Shown here in pieces: positions 38,752 through 52,168 of a stretch of DNA of 64,000 nucleotides. How positions within the stretch are numbered: position 1 is the stretch's first letter; the number at the start of each line of letters is the position of its first letter. The notes under the pieces were generated by a model. That model was not told the DNA's origin, ran no database searches, and saw only the letters and a program-made list of their open reading frames with translations. The position numbers and the translations under genes are program-made. Source of the stretch: Reticulitermes speratus (taxonomy: Eukaryota > Arthropoda > Insecta > Blattodea > Rhinotermitidae); contig JAJKFL010000011.1 of assembly GCA_021186555.1 (NCBI GenBank), positions 895,001 to 959,000 on the forward strand, read 5' to 3'.

Positions 38752-40559
38752 TACTAAAATTGTATAATTTTAAAACTGAGAAGTGTACATATGACAAGAT
38801 TTATTTAAAATCAAGCACTTATAAAATGTTAAATTAAAACTGTGTTAGGCAACTAAAAGTATGTATAGAATTTTAAATAATGCAATTCACTTTGATATTA
38901 ATTTATAATTTAAATCTATAAGTGAAGATAAACATGGATCTTTCAGTTACATGTCAGTAACTTGAAAACAAACCTGCTTTTAAATGAGCATCTACGTATT
39001 AACTACATTTAATTAAGCACTGCACAACTACAAAAATCACAGTAAAGTATGGACGATGTTCTTTACTTCCTACAATCTTATACAAATTTAATTCTATAAT
39101 GCATTCTACAGTTAAATATAAGGCTTGTGATTAGTACAGTGTAACACAAAAGCAAAATAAATTTGTAAATTGTTAAAATACTTCTTTCAGGTCCATTTAT
39201 TATTTATGCTTTAACAGTTTAAAATAAATCACTACTCCTTAAGTGAATGGAAAAGATAATACGTTCGTACCATTTACAGTAAGTTAATTTTAACCATACC
39301 TTATAAGCAGAGTAAATACAACATGCTTAAAATTAATAAGGTATTGTATTAGGCAATAAGCTTCCATTGCAAATCCACTACATTAATCACTGCAGAAAGC
39401 TCATGGTCTTTCTGCAACGAGAAATCCAGTGAAATAATAAATCATATTCCTTACCCCCTGAGAGAGAAAAATAAGTCAACAACAATGTTGCAGGGTGATT
39501 TGAGGTGGGTTCTCGCAAGGTCTATTCTGGGGTGAAATATGAAAGCAAGGTGTTTGCATCCAGCAACATGAAAACGAAGCTATGGTACAGTGTGCTTGCA
39601 AAAAGCATTAAACATACCAACTTGAATAAGCTGCTGATTCAAGAAGTAAAGTACTCAAGCAAACATGCCATAAACCAGATACAATATGACTCAGGGCATT
39701 GTACAGTTCAAGCAATCTACTCCCAAAGTCTCAAGGAGGCCTTTCAAGGAGACTTATTTTAGATTCTGTTGCTTAGAACAGAGAATAAAATTTTAAATAT
39801 ATTATTAAACTGGAGAATACTAATCAGAATTTCTTTGGAAGTGACTGTAAATTTATATGTGTAATAATTTAAAAGTGTACTATTACACTATTTCCAAGAC
39901 TATAAATTTTCAAGGTATCACAAATAATAATCAAGACTACATGCTTAGTTAATAGAATTGTTGACAAAAAAAAAACTGACAGTCCACTGACACATAACTT
40001 CTTACAAAAACAAATCATGACTGAATGGTTTCTATTGCCCCAAGATATTGTCTGTCTGATATTTATCATGACTGTCCACCTTGGCAAGGGTACAAAACCC
40101 ACTTGTTAAGTTGGGACATCCACATGGTAGATTATATTAATGCACAATAAACAAATAGGACAATTATCTTCAGCAGAGAGGACTTTAGACAGGGACGTTC
40201 CAACACTAAAGTTGGTAGTTTTGGAAACATTCAGACAATATTTGTTCTTATATCTGAACTTTTTACACAAATGATGACCCTGAATACACAACATGTCTAA
40301 CCTCAACAAGTATAGAGCATCACTATGTTCTTACTGTGTTTAAAAAATATGGGCAGACCTCTTAACATTTTGACAGACACAGTGACAGCAATGGCAGACT
40401 TTTAAAAAACGCAATTCGAATGTACCATTCTTACAACAACAAAAGAAAGTGGTAATTTTGTATATTATAAATAGCCTTATCTACCCCATTTATGTACATA
40501 TACATTATTAGAAGTTCTGTCCGAAGTAAAAAAAAAGGGCCTATGTGGAAAACATATCC
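38752..40559. other. para intron, nothing recognised
   Basis: A+T-rich. The open reading at 39505-39762 shows no known family. Confidence 0.5.
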
Positions 40560-41000
40560 ACCCATCCATCTGTGTCCTAGCACCAGCAACTAAACCATCT
40601 GCGGGATTTTCAAGACATTTGGAACAGGACTGCTTTAAAAAAATTGTTGTTAAGCAGGGGCGAGTTTTGTGAATATCGGTTCAGTGACAGCCATACACTA
40701 TTTGTGGGCATAAATGAATCTCTACCCAAATTTTCCAAATTTCTTGACTGATATGGGTGAAATTCGATACAAAAGACCTTGACATAATGCCGTTTAGCAA
40801 GTGTGATTTCAAAAAATCTGTAAAGTGAAAGCTACACTTTACTTTCCATTGATCCGTTCCACATTCATATCCAATTTGTGTGAAGTTTGGTATGAGAGAT
40901 CAGCACATACTTCTGTTGAGTGTTTGTCAGTATCATGAAAATCCGTGAAGGGAAGGCTGTACTTTTCTTATAGCAAAAATAAAATTTCACCAATATTTTC
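40560..41000 (+). repeat. interspersed repeat of unknown class
   Basis: It shares blocks with 21110-22250 in inverted orientation, for example GACTGATATGGGTGAAATTC and ACATAATGCCGTTTAGCAAG. Two recurring phrases (an ATTTGTGTGAAGTTTGGTAT-type and a TGAAATTCGATAC-type) suggest an internally repetitive element. No protein seen. Confidence 0.5.
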
Positions 41001-41961
41001 TACATTTACACATGTGTTGATCAACTGTAGGATTTTAGAAGGTAATGAACCTTTCATAAAGTCTGTCTACTACATCACAGAGTATACCACTTGCAATCTC
41101 ATTAACAATTCGTATTGTTTAACAATGCTCAAGGCACATGGATACAAAACATACCAAATATAAACTTTGACTGTGTTGGAATCTACTATTTCCTAAGTGG
41201 GAAAACTCAATAGGGAAATTCCATTACTTCAAGATTATGATAGTGAAAAAATTTAAACTTACAGTCGGCAAGGTGCACTTATTATTTAAATACTGTAACC
41301 GATGACAAAGGATAGAATAATTATCTTGGTTAAAGATAATTTCATTTCATTAATTTCATTATTTTCTTCCAGAATAAAGGCAGTGAATATTGGACAAATG
41401 TAAATATTATCTTCACTCTGAGCATGTTTATATTATTCATACTTTCCTGCTCTATGACCACACTTGTACAGTTTTTCATTACTGGTGGCCTCCCATTCAC
41501 TCAACTACTCAAATTATATAATTTATGAGACAGACTGGAGGATGTGAGCACACAAAATTAAATTATATTTATTTTGAAGTACAATTACCTACATGGCAAG
41601 CAATGATAAACTATCACTAATTTCTATTGTACAATACAACACACTGGGAATCCCTGATATCTGAATTTGTGTGTCAGCAGCTGCCAATCATATTATAATC
41701 AAAACTGCAAAATCAAACAGATGACATCTCTGGCATGTGGAAGTATACATATAAAGATAAAATAATTTTATTCTATTAAAGCATTGTCTCATACAAACTA
41801 ATTCACTAATCCATCCATTAACTTCCAAACCAAAATAAAATAATAAAGCAAAAATAAGTAAAAAAATGTAAAGGATCTATTCTAACATGATGGCCTATAG
41901 CACTCTCTTAAGTGATGTCATCGTGCTCCTCCAAAGTCCCCTGAGACTGCTGGGTACATAC
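41001..41961. other. para intron, nothing recognised
   Basis: A+T-rich sequence immediately downstream in the transcript of exon G1. Nothing identified. Confidence 0.5.
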
Positions 41962-42084
41962 CCTCATCCCCTGCATTCTAGACATAGCCCTAAGAGGCCT
42001 AAGAGCCCTGAGAGTCCGCATTGTTTTGAAGGCTTGAATGCCTCCTGCCCCGACCAAGGATGCTACGAAGTTTATAAGGGAGAC
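41962..42084 (-). CDS. para: para mutually exclusive exon G1: domain III S3-S4
   Basis: 41 codons, phase 0 both sides (acceptor TTACTTCAG, donor AGG|GTATGT): [20 protein letters not shown], then [20 protein letters not shown] and R. It contains the end of S3 and the S4 voltage sensor, with basic residues every third position. The matching exon at 45289-45411 has the same length, phase and framework, so only one can be used per transcript. This is the well-known G1/G2 (fly k/l) choice in insect para, which alters channel gating and pyrethroid sensitivity in cockroach. Confidence 0.98.
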
Positions 42085-44841
42085 CTGAAGTAAATAGATG
42101 TACAGTTCAGACAGAAATGAAGGGGAAAAAAAGCAGCAAATCACAAACACGACATCCACTACCACCACCACAGCAGGAAAACTTGTTGACCTATATGAAG
42201 GATTCAGCAATCATCCCACCATGTATTAAATATGATGTCACGCTTGTGGAGTTCATCCTGTAGCGAACACAATAATGCATCTTCAAAAGTAAGGACAAAG
42301 CAGGAGAAGCAAAATGACTGGTATTCTTTTTTTACATTTTTCAACACTCAACATAAGAGTTACACACAAAGCTACGGGAGTTACAACCACATATTAAGTT
42401 AGGTGTGTCATCACTTACAATGGCGCCCATTATTGTATTCTGCATAAGACTTAATTCTGTGCTATAACATCAACACATGATATAATAGTCAGTTTAAAAT
42501 TTCATGGTAATGTTTAATTTAACACACACTAAACAGACAGCAGCTACAATTTCCATATTTCACGTAGGCGAATGTAAAAGTGCACAGTTGTGGTTTGCCT
42601 GAACTCACTGTTCTCATTTTTAAGGCACTGAACTGGAACACTTTATTAGTATTCAAAATGTCAGTTATGCTTAAAGTAAGCCTGAATCATCTAAGCAATT
42701 CAACAAATACAACAGCTTGGACTCTACACATTCTCAGTACACTCATCATGCCACAAAATGGCATAAACTTCCTTATTCTCCCTTGACATTTCACCATCTT
42801 GTCCAAATTATTCAGGCTATTCAAGTAATTAATGATGGGCCAAAGAACCACAGCCTATATTATGACTAAGGCTGAGGTAAACTGGGGGGAGAAAGAAAAC
42901 TGATAATTTAGAGCTTGTAAAATTATTTAAAACACATGAAAAGATAATGAGTGTGCTGTACCCGAAACACAGTCCCAAGCTATGGGGTTCTATGCCGTGA
43001 TATTGCATTGCCACATCTCAAGCAGAACACAAGCACAGACTCTGCCCCACTACAACACTACTTCTGTTGCACAACTTCTAAAGAATCCCATGAACACATC
43101 AATCAAATCAAAAAACACAATACTGCACACATACATACACTGCACAGTGTATTGCAGAAGAAGGGCCAATACCTGAAACAGACAGATATACATGGTCACA
43201 CACACACACACACACCACACACACACAAACAGACACTGTACATGGAAAGCATTTTCCACAATGGTTTATTTTTCAGCAGCAACAGGAAACGTCAACAAGT
43301 ATTTTAGATAGTCACTTAAATCAGACAGTGAAGAAATGTGCAATCACAACACTGATGATTCCAACGATGAATGTAGCAAAACACAGTGAACAAGGAAGAT
43401 GAGAGCTAGGGAAGGAAGGGAGGAAGAGACAGTGTTACAGAGATAAAGAGTGAGAGTGAGGCAAGGAGGAGACCCACATTAGCCTCAGGGAGAAGGACCA
43501 CAGTTTCCTAACCATTCCTGTATCACCCACAGAAAATCAAGTAAGTGGGCAATCATGTGAAGGACTGAAAGTTCCAAAACATGTCACAAATGCCAGCCGA
43601 AGGTCCATAATGTAAAACACAGTGAACTCTGTCAACTGTAGACAAACATCAGCATCTCCAATGGACAAAGGCCACTGTGAAAGAGAATATAGAAGCCATT
43701 GCTCTTCTGTGATGTTATGCAGCTTTGGTTAGTAGTTGGTTACAATGTTTCAGGAGTCTATTAGTCCCGTCTTCAAGCGCCAAGCAGCATTCTTCTTGGA
43801 CTAATTAACCCTTGCAGACAAGAACGACAGGCCATCCCAACACACTGGTAACCAAATACCAACAAACACTGCATAACATCCCAGGAAAACAAAGGCCTCA
43901 ACTACATCGCAGCAGATGCCTCAAATCTTGCAAAGAATTTAGGATTAATAAGAAACTGTTCAGTTGCTCAAGAGTGCTCTACAGAATAATTTTCAAAATA
44001 CTGTACATTAAAAAACTGAGCTTTTGTTCAAATGAAATTTCTGAGTCTTATATTGTTGCATTATCACCATGTACTTATTATGAATTGTAATTAATTAAAA
44101 CACCATCACAGTACACATAACAAAAAAATTTTAGACAATCCAATTTACTACACTCTGCAATATGTTTCGGCCCTGCAGGGTCATCTGCAAGGAGAACAAT
44201 TAATATTACTAGAAATTACTAGTCATAGAAAGTTATATCCCTAAGTCAACTGACTTGTTACACACTAATTAATGAACTTTTGTAGGGCTGTGTATTTACT
44301 TCTTAATGGTACTACTCCTGCATCAATAATATTACCAGAAACATGTACATCCAAATGTATAATCCTTAAGACAACACGTACCGACCAACTCTGTCAAGTA
44401 TCAAATAGTTTACAGTACATTAACAATGTCTGAACATATTTGGTGGGTAATATGAGGTTGTGTACACATTGTGAACCATCACAGACATCTTTTAACTAGT
44501 GTGTGTGACAAGTCGGCTAACCTGGCGATATAAAAGTATTTTACTTGAGTAATTTTCACTAATGTTCATTGTTGTCCCTCAAGATGGCCCTGAAGGGGAA
44601 AAAATGTAGGAGAGTCAAATAAACTGATTTGTCCTACATTTATTTTAGTATGTGTAAAGCATTGATTTTTTAATCAATTACAAGATTTCTCGAATGTTCC
44701 CTTTGTGCAATTACACAGATAATGACATACTCAATATGTAAAGCAGTCCCACACAGCAGTAGGTACAAGCATTACAAATAAATTGATTGCATAATTCATT
44801 GCAGACTACATTCTGATCTCAAATACGACTATCCAATTAAT
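42085..44841. other. intron between mutually exclusive exons G1 and G2
   Basis: No third alternative exon recognised. It contains (CA)n at about 43195-43228. Degenerate hammerhead-like modules lie near 43746-43790 (minus: CTTGAAGACGGGACT, GAAACATTG), 44161-44200 (minus, CCGAAACATATTG) and 44576-44612 (plus, CTCAAGATGGCCCTGAAGGG). The last two lie about 400 bp apart in opposite orientation and may be the decayed arms of one older element. Confidence 0.5.
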
Positions 44842-45053
44842 AGCTGTTATTTTAACCAACATATGCACTACACCTTGTCGTCATATATACCCCTACATAT
44901 GTTTCGACTACTTATTAGTCATCATCAACAATGATGACTAATAAGTAGTCGAAACATATGTAGCGGTATATATGACGACAAGGTGTAGTGCATATGTTGG
45001 TTAAAATAAAAGCTATTATATAAGACAGAATGCACGGTGAATATAATGTAAAA
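44842..45053. repeat. compact foldback element with paired modules, next to exon G2
   Basis: Arms 44843-44930 and 44932-45022 are near-perfect inverse copies around GACTAATAAGTAGTCGAAAC and the palindrome ACATATGT. The element is flanked by the 12-bp direct repeat TATCCAATTAAT (44830-44841 and 45054-45065) and carries the shared end motif ATGCACGGTGAAT. The first core bases are changed (AATGATGA), so cleavage activity is doubtful. It lies about 235 bp downstream of the G2 donor. Confidence 0.8.
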
Positions 45054-45288
45054 TATCCAATTAATATTTGAAAAATGGTTGGTAGGACAAAAGACCCCAG
45101 CTGGTAAGTACTTCATTCTTCAGAACCTTCTTTCACATATGTTTGTTTACCTCATCAGTGGTCCAATTTCTGAGAACATTTCATACAACTTACTTGTCAT
45201 TTTTCCACTGAGTGCATACAGTTCCACCCCACCCCTGTCCCTGCCTTACAGCGTGGTCCATTTCTTGTTGCCCCATCCCTGTACTTAC

Positions 45289-45411
45289 TCTCATGCCCTC
45301 CCAGCGTGAGACAGCACGCAAGGGTCTCAGAGCGCGAAGGGTCCGCATGGAGCGGAATGCGGGAATATCTGCTGCACCGGCCCAAATAGCCGCAAGGTTA
45401 ATCAGAGACAG
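45289..45411 (-). CDS. para: para mutually exclusive exon G2: domain III S3-S4
   Basis: 41 codons, phase 0 both sides (acceptor GGTGTAG, donor AGA|GTAAGT): [20 protein letters not shown], then [20 protein letters not shown] and R. It is the alternative to G1 and lies upstream of it in the transcript. The S4 basic residues are kept, while the S3 end and the S3-S4 loop differ ([11 protein letters not shown] versus [11 protein letters not shown]). Base composition is clearly more G+C-rich than in G1. Confidence 0.98.
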
Positions 45412-45818
45412 CTACACCATGGAAAAAATAAGTTAGTCAAACAAAAACATGGTTGATTAATGCAGCAGCATTCAGCACTTGATGCAGCAATCTTCGGTCA
45501 CTGCAAAGAACGGTCTCCTTTCCCTCATGCTTATGGCACACATCTATACAGAATAGTTATTAAATTTGTGTAATGAGAATGAAGAACACACTGCAACATT
45601 TAAAACCTACATAAAACAGACATATCCACCTCAAATATAATGAGAAGTGATACCCTGAATCCACAGAAATAACAAATTAGTCATTAATAAAGAATTAATA
45701 CAATTTTAAAAGCACAAACAACATTCACTCTCCACTGTCTCACTGTAAACATTTATGGTGCATGGCAATCAGTTGTACATACTAATCTGTGACTTTCACA
45801 GACATCACACCATGTATG

Positions 45819-45852
<34 letters not shown>

Positions 45853-48316
45853 TTTCCTAGCACTCACCTCAGCTGTATGTAAAATGTATATAATCTGAGA
45901 GAATGCTTCAACAAAGTACAATCTTGGAAATAATTTATTTTGTACATTTATATATATATTATTTAAAATTTCAGAGAGTTAAATAACATTTTTAAATTTT
46001 ATGTTATTTGTACTGTGCATATTCTTACAATCAGTACATTGCATAAGTTGGTTGATATATAGAACATATTTAAATGTTGAAGCAAATAATTTTACAGTAT
46101 AATACCAGTCAAGAAATGTAATCACAAATATATTAGTTTATATTAATTCCTGTGGTTAAAAGTGTTTCCTTTGTCAGTAATCCAAATAACACTTGGACTC
46201 TTGAGGAATCAATTAAAATGGCTTAAGTGGGGATTGAGTGTACTTACCTTTTAACTACCATGCATAATTAATGCTCTTTTATGGAACATATTTATCATAA
46301 GCTAAAATTTAAATTAATGTCCAGGAATGAGAAAAGTGTTTATTATGGGGGTTGCTTAAAATGCAACATGCTATTATAAAACTGTGTGGTATAACAAACC
46401 ACTGCATATCATCATATGTAAATTGCCTTCTTGAAATTTTATCTTCTTTCTGGGATGACATGAAATGTAATAATATTCATGGTCAAACATCCAAGTAGTC
46501 CAGACAACCTGGACCCTGAAACTGGAGAGAGCAAACTCCTCCTGAATTTCCGTAACCATTTACCAGTCGACACAGGGGACATATTCCACAAGACTTGAAT
46601 CATCAAGTCTAATCTAGCACCCTGAATCTTGCAATTGAAAACATTTCACAGAAAGATGTTTATAACATACATATATTACATTTTTTGAGTTTATACCCTA
46701 GCAACAAATAACGTTCATGATTCACTGCCTGTGTGGGCCATTACCAGTACTTAAAACACAGCCCTGGGCGGTGGCATGCAGCTTCGATTTCGATCCTAGT
46801 GAAAGAATTATCATGAACACAGAACAATATATCTAGAGATTCAGGTCTTCTGGGATGTGAGGCTGCTTTGTTGGACTGACCCTTGAAGATGAAGGCAATA
46901 TGTTCCTTCAAAAAGTTGGGAACCGCTTGCCTAACGACACAGCAACACATACCAGAAGGCCCGGACCATCTACACAGCTGTGAGAACCTGAAATATTGCA
47001 ACATTAATTCCATTAACATCAAAAAGACAATTGGTTATGAGTCACATTCTGAATAAAACAACAAACTTCAACATAGCTGAAGATGGACATGTTTAGAAGA
47101 TATTTCTAACTGTTCTATTAATATATATATATATATATATATATTATGACAATTATTACTAAATAAAGTGAAAACATACCACATTACAACACTTCATTTT
47201 TATAAAACAACAAACATATAGTCAACTTTTTAAAATATGTTTTGAATACAGTTTCTATTGTTGTTCTACTCTAATCCATTCATTCATAATTCTACCACAT
47301 ATGTTCTTCAAATTTACATATAACAACCTGGCAAAAGAAAAATTCTGAAGCAAACTGTAACAAAAACTAAAGCCAATCAATCACAGTGACCAATGATCAG
47401 GCACCATGTTGCATCATTAATTCTGCTTCAATTAAAAATAGAATTAATACAGTAATTCCTCCCCATATACACACACTTCTATCATGGAGTTTCTGCCTAT
47501 ATGGCTTTCCTCTGTACACCAACTCTCCAAACATGGCATAAAAATTTATGTATACACAGTTTTTCATGTAAATGTACATTCAAATTAACCATGTACATAT
47601 TGCATTTATGCCATGTTGTATATTTTCTACACCCCTTTTTGCCAAAATCTCTCCCCATAAACAACTCTCTCTCTCCTCTTCTGACCTTGTCACAGCACTG
47701 TGCACTTGCAGCCACAATGATCGCTGCTCTGTAACCGTAAACCTGCAGTACTATTTTTGTTCAAATCATGGCTCCTAAGTGTGTGATAACAGGAAACAGT
47801 GACATAGCCACAGCCATGAAGAACCCAACCCTATATTTCTCACACAGTCTAGCCTTCCTGCAGTAAAACAGACTGAAAATACAGCACATATCTTTCTGAA
47901 ATACCTGCTATGGAAATAACTACAAATAAATGTCACATTCCATAATCTCAGATACAAGGACTGCAAAAATCACTCCATGTCAAACAGCTACGTTTGATAT
48001 TGCAATAAAGTATTGAAAACACTGGACACATGCTCACTCCATGATTTAGTTCATTTATTACTACAGTCTTTCTGGCTCCACTGTGTGTCCTGTCCTATAT
48101 TACAGACTTCAAGATAGTTATCACATCAATTAATACATATAATATAAACATTTGCAATGCAAAGCTTGACTTGTTCCACAGTTCCTACAGGTTTATGTCC
48201 TTGTCCACAGATGACTGCTGGTACTACTGGACAAGACAGGGACCACAAAATATAGGATTAGGTCCCTGTAGGATTTAAATGAAAACTAACAAGCGCCATC
48301 TTATCTCTTGTTGGTG
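45412..48316. other. para intron with microsatellites and a class 3 inverted repeat
   Basis: (ATGT)n at about 45811-45853 and (TA)n at about 47118-47145. No gene recognised. The open readings around 47397-47966 match nothing I know. A class 3 copy is listed separately at 46838. Confidence 0.5.
46838..47000. repeat. inverted-repeat element, class 3 (best preserved)
   Basis: The left arm CAGGTCTTCTGGGATGTGAG with TGTTGG is answered by the complement GGGCCTTCTGGTATGTGTTG on the right. The centre reads CTTGAAGATGAAGGC, ATATGTTCCTTC, AAAAAGTTGGGAACC, a degenerate version of CTGAAGA, hairpin, GAAACGTTGGGAACC. The CTGTGAGAACCTGAAAT tail is shared with 3530 and 8120. Confidence 0.6.
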
Positions 48317-48771
48317 CAGGGTTCTTAACCCATGGGTCGTGACCCAAAAATGGGTTGACAAGCTGTTTAGGATGCGTCACAATCCTCCTTAACAAGTTGA
48401 AATATCCTCCTACACAAGCATATTTTTTGCAAGAGGTGCTTGTGCAAAGTCAAAGTTTGTATTAATATACCCATGAGTACTATAATCTTATGCTGTTTGT
48501 GCAATATTCATGCTTATGCAAAACTACTATGCGCTACCACATAATAAACTAATTGTTAATCGTCTTTTAATGTTGTTATTTTGTAGAAGTACCTAATTCC
48601 CCAAGTGTTAGTTATATTTTAATAAACATAATGTACTTAATTTGTAGAGAACAGTAAGGTAATTGAAATGAAATACATTTTTAATTCAAAGTGATGTGTG
48701 GATTGCAAAAATTGCTCCTGAACTTAATTCCGCCCCCCCCCTCCCCCCCCAAAAAAAATTAGGAAACCCTG
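48317..48771. mobile_element. hAT-like non-autonomous element
   Basis: It starts CAGGGTTCTTAACCCATGGG and ends TAGGAAACCCTG. The complement of the end (CAGGGTTTCCTA) matches the start as a short terminal inverted repeat. A CCCATGGGTCGTGACCC phrase and a poly-C/poly-A stretch are typical of old hAT relics. The 8 bp after the end (CTCTAGTG) look hAT-target-like, but no matching 8 bp is seen on the left. Confidence 0.5.
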
Positions 48772-49049
48772 CTCTAGTGACCCTGACACTCATGACAGGT
48801 TTAATTCCTTACATGGGTAGACCAAGATCTGAATATTTTTTTAATAATTTTTGTTTTCATTGATTTATAAGGATATTGTGATTGTATCAATGACAAAACA
48901 ACCTACCTGTACATGAACCTGAGTTTCTCACAGCAGTGTTTCCTGCAGTTATCATAGAGTTTTTACTAAAAGTGTTTGTGTAAATAATTTATAAAGAGAT
49001 AATTTGCAACAGGATTAGATGTTATATAATTTAAAGCTTTCACGGTGAC

Positions 49050-49215
49050 TACATTCAATAAAATATTGTCGGGCCAGCAGCCACGTCAGGTAGTTGAATG
49101 GTGAGTAAACCAACATTTCGAGGACAGAGATGGTCCTCGAAACGTTGGTCTACTTGCCATTCAACCCCTGAGGCGGCTGCTGGCCCGATAATATTTTATT
49201 CAGGATCAGATGTAG
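49050..49215. repeat. foldback element with GAAACGTTGG modules
   Basis: Arms with GTCGGGCCAGCAGCC on the left and GGCTGCTGGCCCGAT on the right pair over about 75 bp. The core holds ACATTTCGAGGACAGAGATGGTCC and TCGAAACGTTGGTCTAC as an inverted pair. It lies about 215 bp downstream of the donor of the domain III S1-S3 exon. No direct repeat found. Confidence 0.65.
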
Positions 49216-49428
49216 TCAACCCCATCTTCTTTCAAATAAGTTGATAGGTTTTATGTACCTTGATATTAAAGTAACAAAGGAGTACTTACTCCAGTAAAGA
49301 AACCAACACACAGAAAGCATCACAATATCTGTTCAAAGCTGAGACTTGAATGACAGAAATCTAACCTGAGTTAAATCTATTATGATACGTAAGTGTTTAA
49401 TTACCAACACCCATGCAACAGTACTTAC

Positions 49429-49602
49429 CATGACAATGACAAAATCCAACCAGCACCAAGCATTTGTGAAATACTTTCTGAACCCAAGAGCTAGCCACTT
49501 GATTAACATCTCAATGAAGAAGATGACAGTGAAGATACGATCCATATAATACAAGATGTCCTGTAAAATGGGTCGCTGTTGAAGATGTACATCTTCAAGA
49601 GC
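49429..49602 (-). CDS. para: para exon: domain III S1-S2 to S3
   Basis: 58 codons, phase 0 both sides (acceptor TTGTTTCAG, donor ATG|GTAAGT): [20 protein letters not shown], then [20 protein letters not shown] and [18 protein letters not shown]. It covers the end of S1, the S1-S2 loop, S2 with its conserved acidic residues, and the start of S3, which is completed by G1 or G2 (VSLINF or LSLINL). Confidence 0.98.
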
Positions 49603-50542
49603 CTGAAACAAGTGGATATTAACTCAATGTTCAATTAAACAGAATTTATGACAGTTACCATAATCAAACCAAAAATAAAAATAATGATGTGAGAAATGTG
49701 ATAACGATGATCTGTTTATTTTTACAAATGGGAGATTGTGACCAAAAACAAGCATTAATTGTGAGAAAGTCCTAATTTGAGATAATCTTATGGTTATGTG
49801 CAGCAAGCATCTACATTTCCGTGGAATTCATTCTGTTATGGAATATCACATTAAAACTGACATATGTACTGCCATCAACCACAACAAAATTTCATTAATT
49901 TTGTCAATATATGCTACATGTCTAGTCATACTGACCATCCTCAGGCATTTAAACACAAGACTTTAAAACCCAAAATAAAGTGCATATATATTTATTTTTT
50001 TAAATATGCGAGATTTCACAAATTGTTGTAGTTTACAGCAGTATGTATGTCAATTTCAAGTATTTAAAGTTTAAATTCTTTCGCTAAGCTATAGAACATT
50101 CTCAGACCATTAACATCCAACTGACAGTTCTTTAGAATATCTTAATTCCTTAAGGCACAGCCTCCAGGAATGGTCTCTGATCATCCTTGACTTTGAACAC
50201 CTGTTCACATTTTAGATGGAAGCATCCAGTGGGTATAATTTAATTTGTCCCAATGACAGCAAAGAACATGATGGTTCACAAAGTGGCCCTTCTTATTAAT
50301 GAGGGATGTGAACCACAGTGGGAGGCCTAGTATTCCTCATACGTGCAAAGTCAAGGTGAGAGGGACAGCATGCCGTACCAACTGCTCTCGATCCAGCAGG
50401 TCTTGTTGGATCTGACATCTTGTGCATGTAAGGCCAGTGTCTTTACCTCACATCACCAAAATTCCCTGCAAATGTCTATTTTTCATCTTGGTAAATGTTA
50501 CTAGCATATGAACCACCTGATACATAACTAAATAATGCTCAC
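49603..50542. other. para intron with one decayed module
   Basis: No coding sequence. On the minus strand at about 49905-49955 there is GCCTGAGGATGGTCAGTATG and ACATGTAGC, a decayed hammerhead-like module lacking a clean GAAA. Confidence 0.4.
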
Positions 50543-50811
50543 CAAAGCAAGACTACTGAGCAGAATCATTGTGATTACAGCCGTCTCAAAGTACTTGTTC
50601 TCAATGAGCTGGTAGGTTTTTTGTCTGAGGTTTGCCCAACCTTGCCAGAAAGGGGAATCATCATCTCCAGCCAGGAAGGGGAAGCGTTTGTAACATTTGT
50701 CAGGGCAACAGTCTGCAGGGAAGTCAGATAACATCACATCTTCAGTGCCTGCATCCAGCACAATGGCATCATCTAAATGGCCTTCCTCTCCTTCACCATC
50801 TTCTTCAAGAT
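50543..50811 (-). CDS. para: para exon: end of II-III linker and domain III S1
   Basis: It starts with two bases completing Asp (acceptor GTTTTCAG) and ends in phase 0 (TTG|GTGAGC); 89 full codons. The acidic linker [20 protein letters not shown] leads to the conserved [40 protein letters not shown] and [20 protein letters not shown] (S1). The Cys-rich DCCPDKCY block and [14 protein letters not shown] are hallmark para sequences in the cytoplasmic approach to domain III. Confidence 0.98.
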
Positions 50812-52168
50812 CTGAAAACAAGTATTTATTTACTCCCCAAATTCTCACGTGTTTCACACCATAAATGGGTCAGGACATCATTTATTTTTTTCACCATAAC
50901 ACACAGGTACAGCAAGTCCCTGACTCACACAGATCCATGGATACATGGAACATAAGTATGCAGTTTTATTTAAAACTTTAGGCACTTCAACATCTATTGT
51001 CATCAGTACCAGGTATACTAGGCTTACATATTGTAATATGGTATGTTATGCTATGTTATGTTATGTTATGAGACATTTTAACATACATGTATGTCATACT
51101 TTGTGTTTACACTGAAATTCCTTTCCATACAAGTTTCATGATTTTACACTACTTTCAGCTCTATCTAGCAATGGAAATGAATGTGTGTGTCAAAATATGT
51201 GTCACATTTAAGAACTGTTCAATTTATATGGTCTTCAATCTGCACATGAACATTCACAATGAATGAACCGCATAAATCAGTGACTTATGGCATTTGGATC
51301 CTGAAATGCATAAGCACACCAAAAGCACACTCGCAATAATTCAGCATTAATTTCTGCCACAATAAGGGAAAATAGACAAAAATAGCTGGCAAATAGTACA
51401 AATCACGAAGCTCATCGTCATGCAATTTTATCCTGTTACTTCCTCCTTCTTAGGTCCAGATATCTCCCTCAGCACCCTATTCTTGAACACCCTCAGCCTA
51501 TGTTCATCCCTCAGCATGAGAGTCCAAGTTTGACCCCCAATAAAAAAAACAGAAAAAATTATAGTTCTGTATATTTGAATTTTATATTGTTAAGACAGAA
51601 AACAGGACAAAATTGTTTGTCAAATACTAGCAGGCATTCCTTGAACTTTATCTGCTCTTAATGCTTTCATTCATGTAATTTTCATTTCTTAGTGTCATTC
51701 CCAAGTGTTTGAACTCTGCCAGTTTCACGAAATTCTGACCAAACCACAGCAGGCTGCATAACATCATAGTTTCTACATCTCCAATTCCACTACAGCAGTT
51801 CTGTGAACTCCAGAAGCATGATGACCACCCATTATGTTCCATATGCATGATACCAGATTACATAACACATGGCACAGGTATGGACATTTGCATGCAAAAT
51901 AAAAAAAATTCAACCAAATAAGTTATTTTGAATTTTATGTGGACACACTGTAGCCCCTTATACAATTATGAAAGTGAAATTTGGTACAGGGATAGCACAA
52001 ACCACTGTACCAAGACTTCACTGTGTTTGAGAGCTCCAATATATTAAAAGCATAAGTACCATATTTATCTGAATAAAGGACAAGAATTTTTTCCTGATTC
52101 ATGATATGAAGAATGGGGGGAGGGGGGGCACCTTATAATTGCATGCAAAGTTAAACATGTTTGTATAT
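50812..52168. other. para intron with a LINE tail relic
   Basis: From about 51395 to 51590 the plus-strand sequence parallels 14390-14580, so on the minus strand it is a decayed copy of the same retrotransposon C-terminal region (about EHRLRVFKNRVLREISGPK). A (TATGT)n run lies at about 51040-51070. Nothing else recognised. Confidence 0.5.

Noticed and set aside
42951-43307. 118-codon open reading on the plus strand
   Set aside because: It runs through a (CA)n microsatellite and shows no known domain.
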